Source: Clostridiales bacterium
Lineage (GTDB): Bacteria; Bacillota; Clostridia; Christensenellales; Aristaeellaceae
Assembly: GCA_004557905.1 (NCBI GenBank)
Contig: SFFH01000005.1
Coordinates: 1 to 48,408 of the forward strand
Length of the DNA stretch: 48,408 nt
Direction of reading: 5' to 3'
The notes below the pieces were generated by a model that saw nothing but the letters and a program-made list of their open reading frames with translations, did no database searches and was not told the origin of the DNA. The position numbers and the translations under genes were made by a program. This document shows positions 30,961 through 39,000 of this stretch, piece by piece (within the stretch, counting starts at the first letter, position 1; every line of letters begins with the position of its first letter).

Positions 30961-32166
30961 ATGCAAACCAAAACCATGACGCCCGTAACCAGCCGCAACA
31001 AATGGAAGAAGACGGCCTATCTGCTGGTCATTTCCGCGGTGCTGCTGGCCCTGGGCCTGTACGCCATGTTTACCCTCGGAACGGCTTCCACGCGCTTTGA
31101 TACGGCGTACGATCGAGGGATGGATCTGTCGCCTTATTACTTTGCGCCGCTGGTTGAGGGCGAAAGCTACAGCGCGCTGCAGAGCGTGTGGCTGGCGATT
31201 GCGCGCCACAGGATGATCCCGATTCTTGCGGCTGTGCTGGTGTTCGTGCTGTTTGTGGCGCTCAACCGTGAACTGCTCTACTCGCAGAATATCGCGCCGT
31301 ACGTCTTCGTGCTGCCGTTCCTGCTGACGTTTATTGTGTTCTTCGTGTATCCGCTCATCTCGACCGTCATCATGAGCTTCCAGGAGATCAAGGGCTCCGG
31401 TACCACGTGGATCGGCCTGAAGAACTACCGCGACATGTTCGCCAACAAGAACTTCTGGATCGCGGTCAAGAACTCCATGCGCTACATGGTGCTCACCTGC
31501 GCCATCCTGATTCCGATGCCGCTGGTGCTGGCGTACCTGCTCAATTCCAAGATGATGCCCCGGAGGCTGGCGGATATCTTCAAGACCGTCTCCTATATGC
31601 CGGTGCTGTGCTCCGTCGTTGTGGCCGGCATCATCTTCCGCATGATGTTCTCCGAGCTCAGCGGCGCCATGATGAACCAGATCCGCGCCGCCCTGGGCCT
31701 GGCGCCCATCGCCTGGCTCAAGGGCGAATGGACGAGCATGTTCGCCATGGTGCTCCTGTGCATGTGGCGCTGGACGGGCATGAACATCCTGTACTATACG
31801 GCCGGCCTCAAGTCCATCTCCAACGACCTGTATGAGGCGGCCGAAATCGACGGCGCGAACGAGTTCCAGAAGTTCTGGAACGTCATCCTCCCGCTGCTCA
31901 AGCCGACGACGATCTACGTGCTGACGATCTCCATCTACGCGGGATTGTCCATGTTCACCGAGAGCTACATGATCTTCGGCACCAACAACTCGCCCAAGAA
32001 CTACGGCCTGACCATCGTCGGCTACCTGTACCGCTACGGCTTCGAGAAGGTCGACAAGTTCGGCTTCGCGTCCGCGGTCGGTCTGGTGCTGCTGGCCGGC
32101 GCGATGGTGATCACCGTCGTGCAGCTGTTTGTCACCGGCACCATCGGCAGGAAGGAGGAGAAGTAA
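30961..32166 (+). CDS. Sugar ABC transporter permease, AraP-like, with N-terminal extension
   Basis: A 401-residue permease. The usual MalF-type core starts near residue 105 (APYVFVLPFLLTFIVFFVYP) and has six membrane segments, with the EAA loop YEAAEIDGANEFQKFWNVILP near residue 298. The first 100 residues add two membrane segments (TAYLLVISAVLLALGLYAMF and MIPILAAVLVFVLFVALN) joined by an extracytoplasmic stretch of about 45 residues. The start is ATG 30961 after AAAGGGGA. It couples to the next permease, four bases away. The ATPase must come from elsewhere, as with MsmX in Bacillus. Confidence 0.9.
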   Translation: MQTKTMTPVTSRNKWKKTAYLLVISAVLLALGLYAMFTLGTASTRFDTAYDRGMDLSPYYFAPLVEGESYSALQSVWLAIARHRMIPILAAVLVFVLFVALNRELLYSQNIAPYVFVLPFLLTFIVFFVYPLISTVIMSFQEIKGSGTTWIGLKNYRDMFANKNFWIAVKNSMRYMVLTCAILIPMPLVLAYLLNSKMMPRRLADIFKTVSYMPVLCSVVVAGIIFRMMFSELSGAMMNQIRAALGLAPIAWLKGEWTSMFAMVLLCMWRWTGMNILYYTAGLKSISNDLYEAAEIDGANEFQKFWNVILPLLKPTTIYVLTISIYAGLSMFTESYMIFGTNNSPKNYGLTIVGYLYRYGFEKVDKFGFASAVGLVLLAGAMVITVVQLFVTGTIGRKEEK

Positions 32167-32169
32167 GCA

Positions 32170-33045
32170 ATGAAAAAGGAAAAAGAGGGCCGCAGATTCT
32201 CCGTCTCGACGGTCGTGGTGGTCGCGCTCTTCGCGCTTCTGGCGTTTCTGATCATCGTGCCGCTGTATGCGCTGCTGCTGGGCACCTTCAAGGGCGGCGC
32301 CGAGCTTTTCGTCAGCGGCCTGAACCTCAACCCCACCTGGGACAAGCTGCACCTGAAGGCCTGGCGCTATCTGTTCACCGGCGTGATGAGCGACGGCACC
32401 TCCAACCCGCATGATTACTTCATCTGGTACAAGAACAGCCTGTTCATCGTGCTGGTGCAGGGCGGCCTCACGCTGCTGCTGTCCTCCATGGTGGCTTACG
32501 GCCTTTCGAAGTACAGGTTCAAGGGGCAGAACGCCATGTTCCTGTGCGTGCTGCTGGTCATGATGATTCCGCTGGAAATCCTCATGCTCCCGATGTACTC
32601 CCAGATCAACACCATGGGCCTGCGCGACAGCTACGCCGGCGTGATGCTGCCGTTCCTGGTCAGCATGAGCGCGGTGTTCTTCTTCCGCCAGTTCCTGGAG
32701 GGCATTCCGGTCGATCTGCTCGACGCCGGCCGCGTGGACGGCTGCACCGAGTACGGCATCTTCTTCCGCATCATCATGCCCGTCATGCTGCCGGCGTACG
32801 CCTCCATGGCAGTCATGGTCGGCATGGGCGCGTGGAACGGCCTGCTCTGGCCGATGCTGGTCATCTCGGACATGAAGAAGTACACCATCCCGATCGGCTT
32901 GAACACCCTGTGGTCCCCGTACGGCAACAACTACGACCTGATGATCACGGGTTCCTGCTTCGCGATTGTGCCGCTGCTGGTGCTGTATCTGTTTGCGCAG
33001 CGCTTCATCATCGAGGGCATGACGGCCGGCGCTGTCAAGGGCTGA
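32170..33045 (+). CDS. Sugar ABC transporter permease, AraQ-like
   Basis: A 291-residue MalG-type permease with six membrane segments. The opening SVSTVVVVALFALLAFLIIVP is the first helix; the EAA motif is in LLDAGRVDGCTEYGIFFRIIMP near residues 190-211. AGGAGGAGAAG, overlapping the previous stop, serves as ribosome site for ATG 32170. It pairs with the upstream permease to form the membrane channel of the importer. Confidence 0.94.
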   Translation: MKKEKEGRRFSVSTVVVVALFALLAFLIIVPLYALLLGTFKGGAELFVSGLNLNPTWDKLHLKAWRYLFTGVMSDGTSNPHDYFIWYKNSLFIVLVQGGLTLLLSSMVAYGLSKYRFKGQNAMFLCVLLVMMIPLEILMLPMYSQINTMGLRDSYAGVMLPFLVSMSAVFFFRQFLEGIPVDLLDAGRVDGCTEYGIFFRIIMPVMLPAYASMAVMVGMGAWNGLLWPMLVISDMKKYTIPIGLNTLWSPYGNNYDLMITGSCFAIVPLLVLYLFAQRFIIEGMTAGAVKG

Positions 33046-33056
33046 GCATTTCCGTG

Positions 33057-33085
33057 GTGACACGGACGATGTGATTTGGTATAAT
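33057..33085 (+). promoter_or_regulatory. Internal promoter for the GH51 gene
   Basis: GTGACA (33057-33062, five of six), 17 bases, perfect TATAAT (33080-33085). It would allow GH51 expression independent of the importer promoter. Confidence 0.6.
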
Positions 33086-33132
33086 TCAGAAATACGGCGT
33101 GCCTGAGCACGCATGAGAAGGAGAATGACTGC

Positions 33133-34644
33133 ATGAAAAAAGCGACGATGATCCTCGACCGCGACTATGCAATCGGTCAGATCGATCCCCGCATCTATGG
33201 CTCTTTCATTGAGCACCTCGGACGCGCTGTGTACGGCGGCATCTACGAGCCGGGCCATCCCACCGCGGACAAGCACGGCTTCCGCCGCGACGTGATGGAG
33301 ATGGTGCGCAAGCTGGATGTGCCGGTGGTCCGCTATCCCGGCGGCAACTTCGTCTCCGGTTTCAACTGGGAGGATTCCGTCGGCCCGCGGGAGAGCCGTC
33401 CCCGCAGGCTGGATCTGGCGTGGATGACGACCGAGACCAACGAGGTCGGCCTGCATGAGTTCGCCGACTGGTGCAAAGAGGTCAATACCGAGATGATGTA
33501 CGCGGTGAACCTCGGCTCCCGCGGCGCCGACGCGGCGCGCAGCATCGTCGAATATGCCAACCACAAGGGCGGCACCTACTGGTCCGACATGCGCATCAGG
33601 AACGGCCGCAAGGAGCCGTTCGGCATCAAGCTCTGGTGCCTGGGCAACGAGATGGACGGCCCGTGGCAGATGTGCCACAGGACGGCGTACGACTACGGCT
33701 GCATCGCGCGCGAGGCCGGCAAGATGATGAAGTGGGTCGATCCCTCCATCGAGCTGGTGGCGTGCGGCTCCTCGGCGTACGACATGCCGACCTTCGGCAC
33801 CTGGGAGTATCAGATGCTCACCGAGTGCTACGATCAGATCGACTACGTCAGCCTGCACCGCTACTACGGCAACCGCACCAACAACACGCCGGACTTCCTG
33901 GCGCGCAACATGGATCTGGACGGCTTCATCAAGACGGTCGTCTCCATCTGCGACGCCGTGGGCGGCACCAAGCACAGCAGCAAGAAGATCAACCTCTCTT
34001 TCGACGAGTGGAACGTCTGGTATCACTCCAACGAGCAGGATGAGGAGATCAAGAAGGCGGAACCATGGGGCGTGGCGCTCCCGCTGCTGGAGGACATCTA
34101 CAACTTCGAGGACGCGCTCCTCGTCGGCGCGATGCTCATCACGTTCCTGCGCAACGCGGACCGCGTGAAGGTCGCCTGCATGGCGCAGCTGGTCAACGTC
34201 ATCGCCCCGATCATGACCCGCAACGGCGGCGGCGTCTGGGCGCAGACGATCTACTGGCCGCTGATGCACGCCAGCAAGTACGGCCGCGGCACGGCGCTGC
34301 GCCCGGTGATCAAGTCCCCGACGTACGACTGCTCCGATTACGAGCAGGTGCCGCTCGTGGACGCGACGGCGACGCTCGCGGACAACGGCGATCTGACCGT
34401 CTTCGCGGTCAACCGCAGCCTGGACGAGGACATCGAGCTCTCCGCCGATCTGCGCGCCTTCGGCGACCTGGAGATCGTGGAGCACATTGCGCTGCACCAT
34501 GACGATGTGAAGGCCGTGAACACCGAGGCAAACCCGGACAACGTCGCGCCGAAGCCCGGCCAGGGCGGTACGATGGACGGCGGTCACCTCACCGTGAAGC
34601 TGGAGAAGCTGAGCTGGAACGTCATCCGCCTGCGCAGGCGCTAA
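33133..34644 (+). CDS. abfA: GH51 alpha-L-arabinofuranosidase
   Basis: A 503-residue intracellular enzyme that removes alpha-L-arabinofuranose from arabinan and arabinoxylan fragments. The acid/base is Glu173 in CLGNEMDGP and the nucleophile Glu292 in SFDEWNVWY, matching E175/E294 of the Geobacillus enzyme. PVVRYPGGNFVSGFNWEDSVGP near residues 64-85 is the family signature; a C-terminal beta-sandwich follows. Start ATG 33133 follows GAAGGAGA. It is last in the importer operon, with its own probable promoter and a strong terminator. With GH127, the locus covers both alpha and beta arabinofuranose linkages. Confidence 0.96.
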   Translation: MKKATMILDRDYAIGQIDPRIYGSFIEHLGRAVYGGIYEPGHPTADKHGFRRDVMEMVRKLDVPVVRYPGGNFVSGFNWEDSVGPRESRPRRLDLAWMTTETNEVGLHEFADWCKEVNTEMMYAVNLGSRGADAARSIVEYANHKGGTYWSDMRIRNGRKEPFGIKLWCLGNEMDGPWQMCHRTAYDYGCIAREAGKMMKWVDPSIELVACGSSAYDMPTFGTWEYQMLTECYDQIDYVSLHRYYGNRTNNTPDFLARNMDLDGFIKTVVSICDAVGGTKHSSKKINLSFDEWNVWYHSNEQDEEIKKAEPWGVALPLLEDIYNFEDALLVGAMLITFLRNADRVKVACMAQLVNVIAPIMTRNGGGVWAQTIYWPLMHASKYGRGTALRPVIKSPTYDCSDYEQVPLVDATATLADNGDLTVFAVNRSLDEDIELSADLRAFGDLEIVEHIALHHDDVKAVNTEANPDNVAPKPGQGGTMDGGHLTVKLEKLSWNVIRLRRR

Positions 34645-34669
34645 TCCAAACGAACTGCATATCCTGTCG

Positions 34670-34710
34670 GCATCCCCTGAAGGCTGCGTCCTTTGGGGGA
34701 TGCTTTTTTC
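34670..34710 (+). terminator. Intrinsic terminator of the arabinose operon
   Basis: GCATCCCC (34670-34677) pairs with GGGGATGC (34696-34703), extended inside by AAGG/CCTT, followed by TTTTTT. Confidence 0.9.
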
Positions 34711-34792
34711 AGCGATAACGGAAATATGAACGGTGAGCAAATACAGGAATGCTGCAACCTGCTGCCGGTTTTCGCAGATACATTCTGTGTGA

Positions 34793-34860
34793 TATGCTTT
34801 GCACCGGAAAAAACAAAGCATAAGAAGGAATGATTTGTAAACAAAGGGTAAATATACCCT
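34793..34860. promoter_or_regulatory. Two inverted repeats upstream of the pilus promoter
   Basis: The 332-base gap 34645-34976 holds no gene. After the arabinose terminator it contains TATGCTTTG (34793-34801)/CAAAGCATA (34814-34822), a perfect 9-bp inverted repeat, and AGGGTA-aata-TACCCT (34845-34860), which ends eight bases before the pilus -35. Their position suggests operator sites for an unidentified regulator. Confidence 0.45.
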
Positions 34861-34868
34861 CAGAATTA

Positions 34869-34897
34869 TTGACAATAAAGATGCGACCTCATATAAT
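34869..34897 (+). promoter_or_regulatory. Perfect consensus promoter of the pilus island
   Basis: TTGACA (34869-34874), 17 bases, TATAAT (34892-34897), about 80 bases before the first pilus-island gene. Confidence 0.88.
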
Positions 34898-34976
34898 AGT
34901 CGATACAATGAGCATTGGGGCTGTTGAATCTGGCAGGCCCCTTCTGTCGTTTGCCGCAGAAACGCGGGGAGGCACC

Positions 34977-35483
34977 ATGAAGGACAAGGATCTCAAGCGC
35001 ATGAGCAGGGCGGAGCTGCTGGAGCTGCTGATTGACAAAACCCGCGAAAACGAGGCGCTGCACAGTCAGCTCGACGAGGCGCTTGCCCAGCTGGACGACA
35101 GGACGCTGAAGATTGAAAAGGCCGGGACGATGGCCGAAGCAGCGCTTCTGGTCAACGGTGTGCTCGATGCGGCGCAGCGGGCGGGCCAGCAGTACATGGA
35201 GAACATGCGCGAGCGCTGGTGCACGCAGGAGGAAACCTGCGAGAGGATCGAGGAGGAGAGCCGCGCGCGGTCTGAGCGGATGCTCACGGAGACGCGCGAG
35301 CGCTGCCGGAGGATGGAGCAGGAAACGCAGCAGCGCTGCGCGGAGCTCTACCGCACGGCGGAGCAGGAGGCCAACCGGAAATGGGACGACCTGTTTGCAC
35401 AGCTTGAACAGCTGCGCAGCGAGAACGCGCAGCTTCAAAAGACGCTCGGCGAGCGCGATAAAAAGAGGAAATGGGGCCTATGA
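34977..35483 (+). CDS. Coiled-coil protein at the head of the pilus island
   Basis: A 168-residue, highly charged protein with no signal peptide or membrane segment. After MSRAELLELLIDKTRENEAL it is a nearly continuous coiled coil (residues about 15-160), rich in Glu, Arg and Gln, with a centre of heptads such as EEESRARSERMLTETRERC. It may be a cytoplasmic scaffold, comparable in general shape to DivIVA-like proteins, but I do not recognise a family. Start ATG 34977 follows GGGGAGGCACC. It overlaps the signal peptidase gene by ATGA (35480-35483), so the two are coupled. Confidence 0.75.
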   Translation: MKDKDLKRMSRAELLELLIDKTRENEALHSQLDEALAQLDDRTLKIEKAGTMAEAALLVNGVLDAAQRAGQQYMENMRERWCTQEETCERIEEESRARSERMLTETRERCRRMEQETQQRCAELYRTAEQEANRKWDDLFAQLEQLRSENAQLQKTLGERDKKRKWGL

Positions 35484-36088
35484 GCAAACCGAAGCGTCTT
35501 CGGGAGGCGCCGACGCTTGAGCAGCTTCAAAGGGAGCTTGAGCGCGTCCGCAGCCGAAGTCGGTTGAGAAGGGCGCTGTGCCGTACGCTGGCGGCGCTGG
35601 TTGTCATCGGCGCGGCCGCTGTGGCTTCGGCGCTGATGGCGCCCGTGCTGAAGGTGCACGGATCGTCCATGGCGCCGACGCTGCGCGAGGGCGATGTGCT
35701 CCTCGCGCTACGCGCGCTGCCGTGCGAGGTCGGCGATATCGCCGCATTTTCCTTTGAGGATCGGATTCTGGTCAAACGCATTGCCGCATCGGCGGGCGAT
35801 GTGGTGGATGTGAGCGAGGACGGCGTCCTGCTGGTGAACGGGCAGGCGCTGGAGGAGACGGGCGGTCGGACGCAGGATTCCGGGACGACCGATATCGCTC
35901 TGCCCTGCCGCGTGCCGGCAGACTCGTGGTTTGTATTGGGGGATAACCGCGCCGTTTCGGTCGATTCGCGCAGCTCCGCCGTGGGATGCCTTTCGCAGGA
36001 GCAGCTGATCGGCAGAATCGTGCTGCGCATTTGGCCGCCGGAGCGGTTTGGACTGCTGTCCGGCGGTGCGGATGTCGGGGAGGAATAA
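35480..36088 (+). CDS. Type I signal peptidase of the pilus island
   Basis: A 202-residue S26 peptidase that cleaves signal peptides from exported proteins. The N-terminal membrane segment (LAALVVIGAAAVASALMAPV) is followed by box B VHGSSMAPTLREGD with catalytic Ser63, box D ILVKRIAASAGDVVDV with Lys99, and box E VLGDNRAVSVDSRS. Pilus islands often carry a dedicated signal peptidase that acts on pilins or assists their assembly. The overlap with the coiled-coil gene and two-base gap to the giant gene place it firmly in this operon. Confidence 0.9.
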   Translation: MSKPKRLREAPTLEQLQRELERVRSRSRLRRALCRTLAALVVIGAAAVASALMAPVLKVHGSSMAPTLREGDVLLALRALPCEVGDIAAFSFEDRILVKRIAASAGDVVDVSEDGVLLVNGQALEETGGRTQDSGTTDIALPCRVPADSWFVLGDNRAVSVDSRSSAVGCLSQEQLIGRIVLRIWPPERFGLLSGGADVGEE

Positions 36089-36090
36089 GG

Positions 36091-39000
36091 ATGAAGAAGA
36101 GATGGATGGCATTGGCGCTGGTTCTGGCCGTCGCGGCGACGGCCTGGCTGTGCGCTTTGGATACCTTTGCTTGGGACAATGCCTATGACATCCTGACTGC
36201 GACAAGCAGCGAAGCTGTCTCTTCCTGGAATGAGAAACCGAAGGACGAGAAACCGAAGGTTGAGGAGCCGAGAGCTGAGACGCCAAAGATTGAGGAACCG
36301 AAGGTTGAGGAACCGAAGGCCGAGACGCCGAAGGCCGAAGAGCCGAAGACCGAGGAACCGAAGATCGAAGAGCCGAAGACCGAGGAACCGAAGATCGAAG
36401 AGCCGAAGACCGAGGAACCGGAGGACGAAGAATCCGAGGACGAGGAGCCCGGGGACGAGGAACCGGAGGAGAAAGAGCCGGAGGACGAGGAACCGGAGGA
36501 GGAAGAGCCGAAGGACGAAGAACTCGAGGACGAGGAACCGGAGGACGAGGAAAAGGAGGACGAAGAGTCCGAGGACGAAGAATCCGGGGATGAAGCGACC
36601 GGAGACGGGCAGCCGAAGAATGAGACGCCTGAATTTGACGATCCGCAGGAAACGTTTCCGGAGACTGTAGAGACGGAAGCGCCGGACGTGCTTCCGGAGC
36701 AGACGCAGACGCCCGCGCCGCAGACACCCGTGTCGGAGGCACTGCAGATTGCGCTGTACGCCGATCGCGGCTTTGCCTTTGCGGGAGAGGATACGGTGCA
36801 TGCCGAGCTGAGCGTGTGGGGCGGCGTGCCGGAATATGACGTCAGCTTCAGCGTGCAGGGCGAGAAAAAATCCGTGAAGCTCAGCGAGAGCGGAAACGCA
36901 TCGTTTGCCTTCACGCCGGAAGGCTACGGCGAATATACCCTCACGGCAAAGGTCACCGACGGCAGCGGGCAGCAGGTGAAGGAATCGGTCAGCCTGATTG
37001 CCGCAGAGCGCTGCTGGGAAACCGAGCGCGATTGGAAGCGCTCCGTCTCCGGAGCGAAGCTGACCGGCGACTGGGGCAAGGATCTGGCGGCCGTCGCGGC
37101 CACACAGGTTGGCTGGAGCTATAACGAAAAGTGCTTTATCCTCGACGATGCGGGCAAAAAGCAGTATTACTCCCGGTACGGCGACTGGTATGGCGCGCCG
37201 TATTCGGATTGGTGCGCCATGTTCGTCGCGTTCTGCGCGCATTACGCGGATATCCCGGAAAGCGCCTGCCCGGTCTCCGCAAGCTGCAGAACGTGGATGG
37301 ACGCGATGGAGCAGATGGGCGCATACCGGTCGTCCGGCAGCGGCTATCAGCCCGAACGGGGCGATATCGTCTTCTTTGCATGGGAGGGCAACGGCAGCCC
37401 GTCCCATATGGGCATCGTGGAGAAGGCGGACGGACGAACCATCCATACGATTGAGGGCAACGTCGGCGGCGTGCGCCGCAAGCAGCGTACGGTGTCCGGC
37501 GACGGCATCATCGGATACGGCAGCATGGAAGCCCTCATGGTGCGCGCGGGCAAGCTGCCGCAGGCGGAAAAGCCGGATGGCCCCGATGCGCCCGGGGAGA
37601 CGGAATCGAGCATCGTTCCGGTGGAGCGGGCAACGGTCGGCTATACGATCGCAAACAACGTCAATCTGCGCAGCGGTCCGGACAAAAGCGCGAAGCGCGT
37701 GACGAAGATCGCGCACAAGGGAAGCCGGCTGGACGTGCTGGGCACGGCGCAGGGCCAGGATGGGCTCTGGTATGCGGTGCGCTATGGCGAGTACGAGGGC
37801 TTTGTCTTCGGCAGCCTGCTGCGCATTGAGGAAATCGACGAGCCGACCGCGGAACCGAGCACGGAGCCGACCGTCGAGCCGACCGCGGAACCGACAACGG
37901 AGCCGAGCACGGAACCGACAACGGAGCCGAGCACGGAACCGACAACGGAGCCGAGCACGGAACCGACAACGGAGCCGACCGTGGAGCCGAGCACGGAACC
38001 GACAACGGAGCCGAGCACGGAGCCGACCGTGGAGCCGAGCACGGAGCCGACTGCGGAGCCGAGTACGGAACCGACTGCGGAGCCGAGCACGGAACCGACT
38101 GCGGAGCCGAGCACGGAACCGACCGTGGAGCCGAGCACGGAACCGACAACGGAGCCGAGCACGGAACCGACTGTGGAGCCGAGCACGGAGCCGAGCACGG
38201 AGCCGAGCACGGAGCCGACCGCCGAACCGACGAGCGAGCCGGAGGAGGAGACGATCTGGGGCCTGATCGGCTATACGGGCAAGAGCGCTGTGCTCATGCG
38301 CGCGCAGGCGAGCGAAAAGAGCGACTGCATCGGACGGCTGGACGAGGCGAACACCCCGGTGTTCGTGCTGGATGCCAGCGAAGACGGCCGGTGGTTCAGG
38401 GTTCAGTACGGCATGCAGCGCGGCTATATCCTGACAGATCTGCTGTGGCTCAGCGGGGAACGCGTCCCGAGCGTTCCCTCTGCGGAGGAGCAGGGTGCTG
38501 AAATCGGCTATACCGCGGCCAGGAACGTGCCTGCGTATGACAAGCCCTCCGCCGGGAGCGGCGTGTCGAGCTTCAAAAACCAGGGGATTGAGCTGGTCGT
38601 CATCGGCAGCATCGAGAACGATCAGGGCGTGTGGTACGCCGTCCAGTTCGGCAGCAGGGTGCTTTATGTGCGGGCGCAGGATATCACGCTGAAGCATGGA
38701 CATGCGTCGACGGCGACGCCGACCGCGACGCCGACGGCAACACCGACCGCGACGCCGACGGCGACCCCGACGGCCACGCCGACCGCGACGCCGACGGCGA
38801 CGCCGACGGCAACACCAACCGCGACGCCGACGGCCACACCGACGGCCACGCCGACCGCGACGCCGACGGCGACCCCGACGGCCACGCCGACTGCGACGCC
38901 GACGGCGACCCCGACGGCCACGCCGACCGCGACGCCGACGACCACGCCGACGGATGCACCGGTGTACTATTGCAACCTTGAAGAGCATGCACACGGAGCG

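Noticed and set aside
30688..34908. A 1406-codon minus-strand open frame across the arabinose operon
   Set aside because: It is antisense to four well-supported genes, is rich in His/Arg/Val from GC-rich codons read backwards, and shows no domain.
37840..38241. Possible CRISPR array
   Set aside because: The repeats are contiguous, in frame, have no unique spacers and encode a Pro/Thr linker; no cas gene is present.
37782..38945. Minus-strand frames made of Gly-Ser-Val-Leu and Gly-Val-Ala-Val repeats
   Set aside because: They mirror the plus-strand EPST and ATPT repeats and have no ribosome site.
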